Shown: positions 16,268-24,743 of the stretch, in pieces
How the letters are laid out: the number at the start of each line of letters is the position of its first letter
How positions within the stretch are numbered: position 1 is the first letter of the stretch
Program-made: the position numbers and the translations under genes
Assembly (NCBI RefSeq): GCF_003858645.1
Contig: NZ_RQJP01000006.1
Location: 434,001-498,000, forward strand
Reading direction: 5' to 3'
Length of the DNA: 64,000 nt
From: Larkinella knui
GTDB taxonomy: Bacteria; Bacteroidota; Bacteroidia; Cytophagales; Spirosomataceae
The notes under the pieces: generated by a model
What the model saw: only the letters and a program-made list of their open reading frames with translations
Database searches by the model: none
Told to the model about the DNA's origin: nothing

Positions 16268-18541
16268 ATGACGGATTATATTTCAACCTTAAATGAACCT
16301 CAGCGGCAAGCCGTGTTGCACGGCGACGGCCCGCTGATTATTATAGCTGGCGCGGGATCGGGGAAAACCCGCGTTCTGACGTACCGGATTTCCCATTTGA
16401 TTGAAAAAGGCGTCGATCCCTTCCGGATTCTGGCGCTGACGTTTACCAACAAAGCTGCCGGTGAGATGCGTCACCGGATCGAGAGCGTGGTGGGCACCGA
16501 AGCCCGCAACATCTGGATGGGAACGTTTCACTCGGTGTTTGCCAAAATTCTGCGGATCGAAGCCAAGGCGCTGGGTTTCACCAGCAATTTCTCGATTTAT
16601 GACACCGACGATTCCAAATCCCTGCTGCGGAGCATCATCAAGGAATTCGGTCTGGACGATAAAGTATACCGCGCCAACGTGGTTTTTGCCCGCATTTCGG
16701 GGGCCAAAAACCGGCTCGTTGGTCCGGCCGATTACCTGGCAAACCCGCTGATCCAGACCGACGACGCAGCCGCCCGGATGCCCGAAATCGGCCGGATCTA
16801 CAAAGCCTACACCATGCGTTGTTTTCAGGCCAACGCCATGGATTTCGACGATCTGCTGTTCAACACGAACGTGCTTTTCCGCGATCACCTCGACATTCTG
16901 AACAAATACCAGCACAAATTCAAACACGTACTGGTCGATGAGTTTCAGGATACGAACGTGTCGCAGTACCTCATTACCCGCAAGTTATCGGCCGTCAATC
17001 AGAACATCTGCGTTGTTGGCGACGATGCCCAGAGTATTTACGCCTTCCGGGGTGCCAACATCGAGAACATTCTGAATTTCGAGAAAGACTTTCCGGACGT
17101 TCGCACGATTAAACTGGAGCAGAATTACCGCTCGACCAAAACCATTGTCAACGCGGCCAACTCGATTATTGCCCGAAACCGGGCGCAGCTGCGCAAAAGC
17201 GTTTTTACCGACAACGAAGAAGGCACGCTGATCGACGTCATTAAAGCCGCTTCCGACAACGAAGAGGGCCGGCTGATTGCCACGTCGTTGTTCGAAGCCA
17301 AGATGCAGGACGGTCTGCACAACACCGATTTTGCCATTCTGTACCGCACCAACGCGCAGTCGCGGGCGTTTGAAGAAGCCCTCCGGCGGCTGAACATCAA
17401 ATACCGGATCATCGGCGGTTTGTCGTTTTACCAGCGGAAAGAAATCAAGGACTTACTGGCGTACCTGCGTTTTACGGTCAACCAGAGCGACGAAGAAGCC
17501 TTCAAACGGATTATCAACCTGCCCAAACGCGGCATTGGCGACACAACCGTGGCGAAAATTGCGGTGGTTGCGGCCGAAAACCAGGTGCCGATTTGGGAAG
17601 TGGTCAGTAACGTCACTAAATACGTCGCCGGACGCGCCGGAATTGCCATTGAATCGTTTGCCGATCTGATCAAAAGTTACCAGTTGCTGCTCGACAAGAA
17701 AGATGCCTATGATGTGGCGGCTCACGTGGCCAAAACATCCGGTATTCTGAAGGAGCTGTACGACGACAAAACCGTCGAAGGGCTGTCCCGCTACGAAAAC
17801 GTGCAGGCGTTGTTGAACTCGATCAAGGAATTTGTCGACAATCCGGACAACGACGACAAGAGCCTGAGCGCCTTTTTGCAGGTGGTTTCGCTGCTGACCA
17901 GCGCCGACGAAAAAGACGACGACGGCGACAACGACAAAGTGACGCTCATGACCATTCACGGAGCCAAAGGGCTGGAATTCCGGAATGTCTACATTGTGGG
18001 CCTGGAGGAAGACCTGTTTCCGTCGCAGATGATGCTCGAAAGCCGGGCGGATCTGGAGGAAGAACGGCGGTTGTTTTACGTGGCCATTACGCGCGCCGAG
18101 AAGAAACTGACGGTTTCCTACGCCGAATCCCGGTATCATTATGGTCGGTTGAAAGTCTGCGAGCCGAGCCGGTTTTTGATGGAAATCGACCCCAACTTCC
18201 TGAAAATTGCCAAAAGCCGCAAAACCGAGCGGGAAGAAAGTCAGGAAACAACCCGGGATACGCCATCCGGTGGCTCGATGAGCTTTGTACGGAGTCTGGC
18301 CCAGAAAACCGCCCGTCAGCAAGCCCCACAACCGACGGTAGCCCACGTTCCTTCGACTGATTTTGCCCCCAGCGATACATCGAAACTGGCGGAAGGCATG
18401 CGGGTCGAGCACCTGAAATTCGGCTTCGGCCTGGTGCAGAAAATCGATCAGAATGGCAACGACCGCAAAGCCGTCATCAAGTTTGAAACCGCCGGCGAGA
18501 AGACCCTGTTGCTGAGTTTCGCCAAACTGAAGATTGTCTAA
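16268..18541 (+). CDS. UvrD/PcrA-family DNA helicase
   Basis: This superfamily 1A 3'-5' helicase (757 residues) acts in nucleotide-excision repair and in clearing replication blocks. Motifs appear in order: Walker A AGAGSGKTR (residues 28-36), ALTFTNKAAGEMR, VDEFQDTN (motif II), VVGDDAQSIYAFRGA (motif III), LEQNYRSTKTIV (motif IV), TIHGAKGLEF (motif V) and VAITRAEKKL (motif VI). The C-terminal beta-rich tail (GMRVEHLKFGFGLVQKI) is the RNA-polymerase-binding module typical of PcrA. ATG 16268 is used; the longer frame begins at TTG directly before it. Confidence 0.96.
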   Translation: MTDYISTLNEPQRQAVLHGDGPLIIIAGAGSGKTRVLTYRISHLIEKGVDPFRILALTFTNKAAGEMRHRIESVVGTEARNIWMGTFHSVFAKILRIEAKALGFTSNFSIYDTDDSKSLLRSIIKEFGLDDKVYRANVVFARISGAKNRLVGPADYLANPLIQTDDAAARMPEIGRIYKAYTMRCFQANAMDFDDLLFNTNVLFRDHLDILNKYQHKFKHVLVDEFQDTNVSQYLITRKLSAVNQNICVVGDDAQSIYAFRGANIENILNFEKDFPDVRTIKLEQNYRSTKTIVNAANSIIARNRAQLRKSVFTDNEEGTLIDVIKAASDNEEGRLIATSLFEAKMQDGLHNTDFAILYRTNAQSRAFEEALRRLNIKYRIIGGLSFYQRKEIKDLLAYLRFTVNQSDEEAFKRIINLPKRGIGDTTVAKIAVVAAENQVPIWEVVSNVTKYVAGRAGIAIESFADLIKSYQLLLDKKDAYDVAAHVAKTSGILKELYDDKTVEGLSRYENVQALLNSIKEFVDNPDNDDKSLSAFLQVVSLLTSADEKDDDGDNDKVTLMTIHGAKGLEFRNVYIVGLEEDLFPSQMMLESRADLEEERRLFYVAITRAEKKLTVSYAESRYHYGRLKVCEPSRFLMEIDPNFLKIAKSRKTEREESQETTRDTPSGGSMSFVRSLAQKTARQQAPQPTVAHVPSTDFAPSDTSKLAEGMRVEHLKFGFGLVQKIDQNGNDRKAVIKFETAGEKTLLLSFAKLKIV

Positions 18542-18590
18542 CCAATTCTGATTCAAGCGGTTGAGTTGTTCACAATTGACTAAAATATAC

Positions 18591-18760
18591 CTAGTAACGA
18601 AGTTTGTCTGATTTACCCCAGCGGGGTTATTCTGTTACTAGCCAAATCAGCCTTCTAAAGACCTTTAAGCCCCAGCGGGGCGTCCTGAAAACAGGGCGCC
18701 CCGCTCTTATTAGGCCAATCGTTTAACGTTGACTATTGACAGTTCGCCCCTCCGGGGCTC
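18591..18760. repeat. dispersed palindromic repeat, family 1 (variant)
   Basis: This stretch, downstream of the helicase, has the family plan with altered bases: CTAGTAAC at the left, TCTGTTACTAG, the inner palindrome CCCCAGCGGGGCG / CGCCCCGCT, and CCCCTCCGGGGC at the right. It fills most of the 345-bp gap 18542-18886, which has no other feature apart from a possible -7 box at 18827. Confidence 0.7.
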
Positions 18761-18826
18761 AATTCTTATTCATAAACCGTTAGTGGCCAGATTAGTAAAG
18801 CAGATCTGATCTTCTTTACAATTGCG

Positions 18827-18834
18827 TAGTTTTG
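18827..18834 (+). promoter_or_regulatory. -7 promoter element for the DUF5009 gene
   Basis: TAGTTTTG fits TANNTTTG and lies 53 bases before the ATG at 18887. The -33 element is not clear. Confidence 0.4.
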
Positions 18835-18886
18835 AATCAGTATACCGGACCGCCTGTCTCCTTTTGAATCAAACGATTCCTGCCCT

Positions 18887-20044
18887 ATGGTCACCGATGT
18901 CAACGCCGGTTCTGTACCCCTTCAGACGCAAGAAGTGGTTTCTTCCGTTAAACCCAAACGATTGCTCTCCATCGATGCCCTGCGGGGGTTCGATATGCTG
19001 CTGATTGCGGGCGGAGGTGCTTTTATCGAACGGCTTCATGGAAAAACCGGTTTAGGATGGGTCGACTGGCTGGGCGATCAGCTGACGCATCCGGCTTGGC
19101 ACGGTTTCACGTTTTACGATTTTATCTTTCCGCTTTTTCTGTTTCTTTCCGGCGTTTCGCTGTCTTTTTCGCTGCAGGCTGGCGTAGAAAAGGGAGTGGA
19201 AAAATCCGTGTTATACCGGAAGGTCTTCCGCCGGTTTGTCATTCTTTATCTGCTGGGCATCCTCGATAAAAATATTCCGCTGGATCTGTTCGATCCGGCC
19301 CACATCCGATACGGGACGGTGTTGGGTCGCATCGGTCTGGCGACCCTGGTGGCCACGGTTTTGTTCCTGAACTTCTCCTGGAAACAGCGGCTCTATTGGG
19401 TGGCTGGTATTCTGCTGGCCTACTATGCCGCCCTGTTTCTGATCCCGGTTCCGGGCTTCGGCAGCGGTGATCTTTCGTTTGAAGGCAATCTGGTGGGCTG
19501 GTTCGACCGGACGTTTATGCCGGGCCGGCTGCTTCAGAAAACCTACGACGAACTGGCCTTGCTGACCCAGTTCCCGGCGCTCTGTCTGGCCGTATTGGGA
19601 ACCGTGGCCGGGGAATTGCTGCAATCGGATCGCTCCGACCGGACCAAACTCACCTATCTGGTGGCACCCGGCCTGTACAGCATTGGAATCGGATTACTCT
19701 GGAGCCTGCATTTTCCGCTCAACAAGCATTTGTGGACCAGCCCGTTCATTCTGGTTACGGCCGGGATGGGCCTGTTATTCGTGGCGCTTTTTTACGGCAT
19801 CATCGACGTGCTGGGCTACCGGAAATGGTCTTTTTTCTTCAAAGTCATCGGTGTCAACTCCATTGCGGTCTATCTGGCGTACCGATTCATCGATTTTAAC
19901 CACACGTCCCGATTGTTGTTTGAAGGATTTTACCGGCATGCGCCCGAACCCTATCATGAATCGTTGAACGCCCTGGGAGCACTCGCGCTGGTCTGGACGT
20001 TTCTGTATATCCTCTACCGACACAAAATTTTCGTCAAAATATAG
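18887..20044 (+). CDS. DUF5009 / heparan-alpha-glucosaminide N-acetyltransferase-like membrane protein
   Basis: This is a polytopic membrane protein of 385 residues with about ten helices. Its start, KRLLSIDALRGFDMLLIAGG, followed by WHGFTFYDFIFPLFLFLSG, is the signature of the DUF5009/HGSNAT acyltransferase family, whose human member acetylates heparan sulfate across a membrane. Bacterial relatives probably acylate glycans or cell-surface sugars using acetyl-CoA. The ATG at 18887 gives a 25-residue polar lead before the family start. The gene is not in an obvious operon; palindromic repeats flank it on both sides. Confidence 0.9.
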   Translation: MVTDVNAGSVPLQTQEVVSSVKPKRLLSIDALRGFDMLLIAGGGAFIERLHGKTGLGWVDWLGDQLTHPAWHGFTFYDFIFPLFLFLSGVSLSFSLQAGVEKGVEKSVLYRKVFRRFVILYLLGILDKNIPLDLFDPAHIRYGTVLGRIGLATLVATVLFLNFSWKQRLYWVAGILLAYYAALFLIPVPGFGSGDLSFEGNLVGWFDRTFMPGRLLQKTYDELALLTQFPALCLAVLGTVAGELLQSDRSDRTKLTYLVAPGLYSIGIGLLWSLHFPLNKHLWTSPFILVTAGMGLLFVALFYGIIDVLGYRKWSFFFKVIGVNSIAVYLAYRFIDFNHTSRLLFEGFYRHAPEPYHESLNALGALALVWTFLYILYRHKIFVKI

Positions 20045-20049
20045 ACTTG

Positions 20050-20135
20050 GATGGGAACACAGATTTAACGGATTAAACCGATTTACACAGATAATCCGTT
20101 AAAATCCGTCTGATCCGTTCCATCCGCGTTCCCAT
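20050..20135. repeat. dispersed palindromic repeat, family 3
   Basis: ATGGGAAC at 20051-20058 and GTTCCCAT at 20128-20135 bound a region rich in AACGGATT / AATCCGTT and GATCCGT motifs, forming an imperfect long hairpin. A close relative lies at 55395-55483. It sits between the DUF5009 stop and the ybeY promoter and may act as a transcript end. Confidence 0.7.
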
Positions 20136-20153
20136 AATCCCCCGTCGGTTGGT

Positions 20154-20161
20154 TATCTTTG
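20154..20161 (+). promoter_or_regulatory. ybeY promoter -7 element giving a nearly leaderless mRNA
   Basis: TATCTTTG lies with its last base five positions before the ATG at 20166. If used, the transcription start falls at or next to the start codon. No good -33 box is seen. Confidence 0.5.
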
Positions 20162-20165
20162 CGGT

Positions 20166-20585
20166 ATGATTCGATTCTTTACGGAAGACATTCCATTTAC
20201 GCTTTCCCGGAAAATACCGACCCGCCAGTGGCTCACCGCTCTGGCTTTAAAAGAAGGCTTTACCGTTGGCGAGTTGAACTATATTTTCTGTTCCGACGAG
20301 TATCTGCTTCAGGTCAACCGCGAATACCTGGAACACGATTATTACACCGACATCATTACGTTTGACAATTCGGAGGAAGAAAACCGGCTCGAAGGCGACA
20401 TTTTTGTCAGCATCGACCGCGTCCGCGACAATGCCCGGCAGCTAGCCATCCCGGAAGAGCAGGAACTGCGCCGGGTGCTCGCCCACGGGCTGCTGCACCT
20501 CTGCGGGTTTGGCGACAAAACCGATGAAGAAGTAAAACGAATGCGGGAGAAGGAAGAAGAGAGCCTGGCGCGCTGGGGGTTGTAA
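20166..20585 (+). CDS. ybeY: endoribonuclease YbeY (rRNA maturation factor)
   Basis: YbeY is a small metallo-endoribonuclease needed for 16S rRNA 3'-end maturation and late 70S quality control. The 139-residue protein shows the family core: LNYIFCSDEYLLQVNREYL, YYTDIITFDN, GDIFVSIDRVRDNA and the metal-site helix AHGLLHLCGFGDKTDEE. The usual third histidine of HGxLHLxGYDH is an aspartate here, a substitution I recall from other Bacteroidota YbeY proteins. The ATG is set by the close promoter and by the normal family N-terminus. Confidence 0.94.
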   Translation: MIRFFTEDIPFTLSRKIPTRQWLTALALKEGFTVGELNYIFCSDEYLLQVNREYLEHDYYTDIITFDNSEEENRLEGDIFVSIDRVRDNARQLAIPEEQELRRVLAHGLLHLCGFGDKTDEEVKRMREKEEESLARWGL

Positions 20586-20781
20586 ATTAAACCGGGACGG
20601 AATAATCTCCGGCATGAATTCATGGTTTACTTTTCTACTTAGACTCGAAGCCTGGTAATTAGTAATGCATCCACCCATTTACGAACCGTCTGATCTTTTA
20701 CTTTCCTACGCCTTGATTGAAACCGGCAAATTCCCGTATTTGCTATCCGTACAACAACCGCATCTCTTACCGAATTTTTCT

Positions 20782-22257
20782 ATGCAATTTACTGAAATAG
20801 ATCAGCATCAGATTCTGGCGCAAGGCGCTACCCTCGAGCAGGTTGATGAGCAAATCCAGCATTTTGTCGATAACTTTCCGTTTCTACCCGTTATCAAAGC
20901 CGCCACGGTGGGCGACGGCCTGATCCGCGTCGATGAACAGGCCCTGGCCGGTATCGTGGCGGGTTTTGATCAGAAGGCCCCGGCGCTGTCGTTGCTGAAA
21001 TTTGTTCCGGCATCGGGAGCCGCCACGCGGATGTTCAAGTCGCTGTTTGCCGCGCTGGAAGGCAAAACCGATAAATCGGTGGAGGAGTTTTTCACCCGGT
21101 TGTCGGATTTCGCCTTTTACGATGCGTTAAAGGGCGTTTCGGGCGAACCGAATCAGCACGTTTTGTCGGCTTTACTCACCGAAGAAGGGCTCGATTACGG
21201 CAACCTGCCCAAAGGGCTGCTGTTGTTTCACCGGTATCCCGAAGGGCCACGTACGCCCGTGGAAGAACACCTGGTGGAAGGAGCCGCGTACGCCAATTCG
21301 AACGGCCGCGTCCGGATTCACTTCACGGTTTCGCCCGAACACCGCAGCCGGTTTGAAGATCTGATCGAGCGCGTACAACCCGATTACGAAGCCCGGCTGG
21401 GCGTTACGTTTGAAATTACATTTTCCGAACAGAAGAAATCGACGGATACGATTTCGGTCAACCCCGACAATACGCCGTTCCGCAACGCCGACGGTTCGCT
21501 GCTGTTCCGCCCGGCCGGTCACGGCGCGCTGATCGAAAACCTGAACGACATCGACGCCGACGTGGTCTTTATCAAAAACATCGACAACGTGGTGCCGGAT
21601 GCGTTGAAAGAGCCGACCATTACCTATAAAAAAGTGCTGGGATCGATCCTGCTCGACATTCAACAGCAGATTTTCCGGTTTCAGGAAATCCTGGGCGACG
21701 ATATGATCAGCGAAGGCTACCTGGCCGAACTCGATGAATTTCTGCGCGTGACGCTCTGCATTCTGCCCCCCGACGGTTTCGACACCTGGCTCCAGGACGA
21801 AAAAGTGGAGTATTTCCGGCGGAAACTCGACCGGCCGCTGCGAGCCTGCGGCATGGTGCAGAACGTGGGCGAGCCCGGTGGCGGACCTTTCTGGGCCAAA
21901 AACGCCGACGGTTCGGTCTCGCTGCAAATCGTGGAATCGGCCCAGATCGATCTGAATAATCCCGAACAGAAGCAGATTTTCGATCAGGCTACGCACTTCA
22001 ATCCGGTCGATCTGGTGTGTGCGTTGAAAAACCGGGAAGGTGAAAAGTACAATTTGCCCGCCTACCGCGACCCGCAAACGGGTTTTATCACCGCGAAATC
22101 CAAAGATGGTAAGGAACTCAAAGCGCAGGAATTACCGGGTTTGTGGAATGGCGCGATGGCCGACTGGAATACGGTTTTCGTTGAAGTCCCGCTGATTACG
22201 TTCAATCCGGTGAAAACCGTGAATGATTTATTGCGGAAAGAGCACCAGCCGGGTTGA
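20782..22257 (+). CDS. DUF4301 family protein
   Basis: This is a 491-residue cytoplasmic protein of the Bacteroidota-specific DUF4301 family, recognised from its start (MQFTEIDQHQILAQGATLEQ), KFVPASGAATRMFKSLFAAL, LLLFHRYPEGPRTPVEEHL, GHGALIENLNDIDADVVFIK and VGEPGGGPFWAKNADGS. The glycine-rich PASGAATRM and the GHGALIENL segment resemble nucleotide-sugar pyrophosphorylase folds, but the reaction is not established. ATG 20782 matches the family N-terminus; the longer frame from 20665 adds 39 residues with no family similarity. It converges on the Rrf2 gene, with a palindromic repeat between them. Confidence 0.88.
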   Translation: MQFTEIDQHQILAQGATLEQVDEQIQHFVDNFPFLPVIKAATVGDGLIRVDEQALAGIVAGFDQKAPALSLLKFVPASGAATRMFKSLFAALEGKTDKSVEEFFTRLSDFAFYDALKGVSGEPNQHVLSALLTEEGLDYGNLPKGLLLFHRYPEGPRTPVEEHLVEGAAYANSNGRVRIHFTVSPEHRSRFEDLIERVQPDYEARLGVTFEITFSEQKKSTDTISVNPDNTPFRNADGSLLFRPAGHGALIENLNDIDADVVFIKNIDNVVPDALKEPTITYKKVLGSILLDIQQQIFRFQEILGDDMISEGYLAELDEFLRVTLCILPPDGFDTWLQDEKVEYFRRKLDRPLRACGMVQNVGEPGGGPFWAKNADGSVSLQIVESAQIDLNNPEQKQIFDQATHFNPVDLVCALKNREGEKYNLPAYRDPQTGFITAKSKDGKELKAQELPGLWNGAMADWNTVFVEVPLITFNPVKTVNDLLRKEHQPG

Positions 22258-22270
22258 GTCGTTGCATGCC

Positions 22271-22420
22271 AGCTCCGGAGGGGCTAACTGTTAATAGCAT
22301 TGGCCGTGCGCGAATATTCAAAAGCTCCGGAGGAGCGCCCTTAACTTAGGGCGCTCCTCCGGAGCTTTTTGGCTGCTTGGCAGCTATTATTTCCTATTAA
22401 CAGGCTACCCATCCGGGGTA
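22271..22420. repeat. dispersed palindromic repeat, family 1
   Basis: The inner arms at 22320-22340 and 22349-22369 pair perfectly (21 bp, core AAGCTCCGGAGGAGCGCCC). The outer arms are CCGGAGGGGCTAACTGTTAA and CTATTAACAG...ATCCGG. It lies between two convergent genes and may stop transcription from both sides. The same element in closely similar form occurs at 60686-60833. Confidence 0.8.
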
Positions 22421-22436
22421 AAACCATTAATCCCGA

Positions 22437-22907
22437 TCAATTTGCCGGGCTTTCGGTATCAATCAAATTCACCTCAACCGTCTGATGTTCGGCTTCCCGG
22501 CGGGCAAAAGCCGATAGCGTGGTTTGTTCGTAGACCGCCAGATTCGCATCCCGGACGCGTTCCATGATGGGGCGAATGGCGCAGGTCACTTCGTCGTTGC
22601 AGTCGTCGCAGCGGACGTAAAAGTTGAGCGAAACGCAGGGTGTCGGGGCAATTGGTCCGTCGATGACGCGCAACACCTGGGCGAGATTGACCCGCTCCGG
22701 ATCGACGCGCAGCAGGTAGCCACCGCCTTTGCCTTTCTGGCTTTGCAGAATGCCGTGGTTACGCAGTTCGAGCAGAATCGCTTCCAGGAATTTTTTAGGA
22801 ATATTTTCTTTCGCAGAAATATAAGAAATCAGTATCGGGCCCTTACCAAATTCCTCGGTAAGAACTTTTAAGGCTTTGATGGCATATTTGGCTTTCTTTG
22901 AAATCAT
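22437..22907 (-). CDS. Rrf2-family transcriptional regulator
   Basis: This is a 156-residue Rrf2 winged-helix regulator: ISKKAKYAIKALKVL at the start, the recognition region ENIPKKFLEAILLELRNHGI, and the wing SQKGKGGGYLL. Its C-terminal half has cysteines in TPCVSLNFYVRCDDCNDEVTC, placed like the iron-sulfur ligands of IscR/RsrR-type members, so it probably senses an Fe-S cluster, redox state or NO. The start is an ATG at 22907. No partner gene is adjacent: upstream lie 430 bases without a gene, downstream a repeat. Targets cannot be read from position. Confidence 0.93.
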   Translation of the reverse strand: MISKKAKYAIKALKVLTEEFGKGPILISYISAKENIPKKFLEAILLELRNHGILQSQKGKGGGYLLRVDPERVNLAQVLRVIDGPIAPTPCVSLNFYVRCDDCNDEVTCAIRPIMERVRDANLAVYEQTTLSAFARREAEHQTVEVNLIDTESPAN

Positions 22908-23277
22908 TGCGTTACGGGTATTAGAGCGTTTCCAGGTGTCGGTTTAGTTTATACGGAGTCGTACTTCCATCTTTCCCACAATCTACGGCAAAATAAACGT
23001 CATCTCCGCTTGATTCGTGCAGACGGCGTTAAAAAGTAATGGAGTAGCTGAGAAATCGGTTCGTCGGTCTATCCGATCGTAGCGTAAAAAAGCCGGTTGA
23101 TCAAACGGGCTGCGCTACCGGAAATCATTCGGTTTACGGATAGCATTCGGCCCACCATCCATACCGTTGGATGCCTACCGGTATTTACTAATAAACAGCA
23201 AGTTAATAACTTCAAAAGCGTTAGACAAGTTCGCCACCAGATTTTAGGCCGCGTAAAAAGCCGGCCCCATAAACAAG
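22908..23277. other. 370-base stretch with no recognised gene
   Basis: The region between the Rrf2 gene and the terminator at 23278 must hold the Rrf2 promoter, but no clean TANNTTTG was found on the minus strand. Short ORFs here on both strands have no recognisable content and I do not support them. Confidence 0.5.
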
Positions 23278-23306
23278 AAAAAAGCCAGAGCAAAGCTCCG
23301 GCCTTT
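23278..23306 (-). terminator. intrinsic terminator of the TonB receptor / lipoprotein operon
   Basis: On the minus strand AAAAGGCCGGAGC, a short loop and GCTCTGGCTTTTTT form a hairpin with one mismatch followed by a T-run, 30 bases after the lipoprotein stop codon. Confidence 0.75.
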
Positions 23307-23337
23307 TCGTGCGACACCAAATATAAAGAATTGAGTA

Positions 23338-24687
23338 TTATTTTAACGTATAGTCTGTGTTCTGCGGATCGAAGTTGGTCCAGGTTTCCGTCCAGTCAGT
23401 CGTTCCGAAAGCACCCACGTACGTAGTGGCTTCCAGACCCGATGGCAGCGTGGCACCGCCCGTCAGCAGGGGCGAACCCGTTTGCACCAGAATGCCTGGC
23501 TTGCCGGTCAGGACGTTGAAGTTGGCAGGCAGTTTCAAATCCGCTTCTTTCGCACCAAACGCGTTCTTACGGCTAGCGGCTTTGATCATCGTGGTATCGG
23601 CACCCACCAGCGGCAATACCGCATTGGCCACGGACATTCCCTGATAATCGCTCTTTCCGGTTTTGAAGTTGTTCTGCGCATCAGCCGCTTCCAGTTCTAG
23701 CCCTTTCGGATAAGCCGCGGCTACGACTGTGTTGTAGATGCTGATGGCCGAGTTCCGGCGAATCCGGAACGCCGAGCGGTATTTGCTGTTCACCGCGCCA
23801 GGACCCATGAACAGACTCACGTTGCCAAATTTGGCCGAGGTCTGGGGTGCATCCTGCGAGCCGGTTCCGTCGTTGTCCGACTCAAAACCGTTCGAGTCCG
23901 AACACGTACACTGATCGGCCACCGCCGGATCGCGCAGAATCATACCGTACTGAACCGTTCCTGAAAAACCGTAATCCGTATCAAAATCGTCGTCCAATGT
24001 CCGGTAAGCCACCAAGTGCCGGGCATTTACGGTGCCACCAAACCACTCGAATGCATCGTCACCGCTGTAGGAAACCTGCACGTAGTCGATCACCGTTCCG
24101 CTACCGACACCGGCCAGCGTCAGGCCGTTGATTTCTTTGTCCGTCTGGAAAGCAATCCCGGCAAACTCGATGCGGACATACCGCAGAATACCGGAGTTGT
24201 CAGCCGCGTCGCCCGTCGCACCACCCGGTACGATCGACACTTCTTCCCCTTCGATTTTAAAATCTTTTTTGTTGGCCGGTGCTTTTCCCAAAAGAACTAA
24301 ACCGCCCCAGTCACCCGCATGGCGTTGACCAGCAGCCTGATTGGACGTAAAAATAATGGGTTTCGCCTTCGTTCCGTCGGCAATGATTTTCGCACCCGGC
24401 AGAATAAACAGGGACGCTTTCGACGCCTGATCGCCTTTGATAACCGTACCCGGTTCAATGGTTAAGGTTATACCCGGCTGAACATACACAAACCCTTTCA
24501 GCAAATACTGGTTTTTGGCCGACCAGGTTGTATTGGCCGTAATATTTCCACTTACCTCGGTCAACGTACCCGGTGTCGGGACCGTACCCAGATCATCGTC
24601 ATCATCATCTTTGCTACAGGAAACCATCGTGCCCAGCGTTACCACGCTTACCAGCAGTGCCAGCATCCAGGTTGTTAACTTTTTCAT
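23338..24687 (-). CDS. surface-exposed lipoprotein, beta-helix type, partner of the TonB receptor
   Basis: This is a 449-residue lipoprotein. The signal sequence ends in MVSC, followed by SKDDDDDD, an acidic run that fits the Bacteroidota lipoprotein export signal sending proteins to the outer face of the outer membrane. The body has repeated short beta strands (LTIEPGTVIKGDQ, GTVIDYVQVSYSGDDAFEWF, DWGGLVLLGKAPAN) typical of right-handed parallel beta-helix proteins often paired with TonB receptors in this phylum. It lies 56 bases after the receptor gene, so it is probably co-transcribed and may capture the ligand as SusD does for SusC. It is not SusD-like in sequence. The ligand is unknown. 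Confidence 0.85.
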   Translation of the reverse strand: MKKLTTWMLALLVSVVTLGTMVSCSKDDDDDDLGTVPTPGTLTEVSGNITANTTWSAKNQYLLKGFVYVQPGITLTIEPGTVIKGDQASKASLFILPGAKIIADGTKAKPIIFTSNQAAGQRHAGDWGGLVLLGKAPANKKDFKIEGEEVSIVPGGATGDAADNSGILRYVRIEFAGIAFQTDKEINGLTLAGVGSGTVIDYVQVSYSGDDAFEWFGGTVNARHLVAYRTLDDDFDTDYGFSGTVQYGMILRDPAVADQCTCSDSNGFESDNDGTGSQDAPQTSAKFGNVSLFMGPGAVNSKYRSAFRIRRNSAISIYNTVVAAAYPKGLELEAADAQNNFKTGKSDYQGMSVANAVLPLVGADTTMIKAASRKNAFGAKEADLKLPANFNVLTGKPGILVQTGSPLLTGGATLPSGLEATTYVGAFGTTDWTETWTNFDPQNTDYTLK

Positions 24688-24743
24688 ACTTGCTTAAATT
24701 GGTTAGTTATTAGTTGTGTATTCTCGGTAATTGGCTTGAAAAC

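Noticed and set aside
20665-20781. Longer DUF4301 start
   Set aside because: The 39 extra residues lack family similarity; MQFTEIDQHQ at 20782 is the family start.
23069-23320. 83-residue minus-strand ORF
   Set aside because: It overlaps the terminator at 23278-23306 and has no recognisable content.
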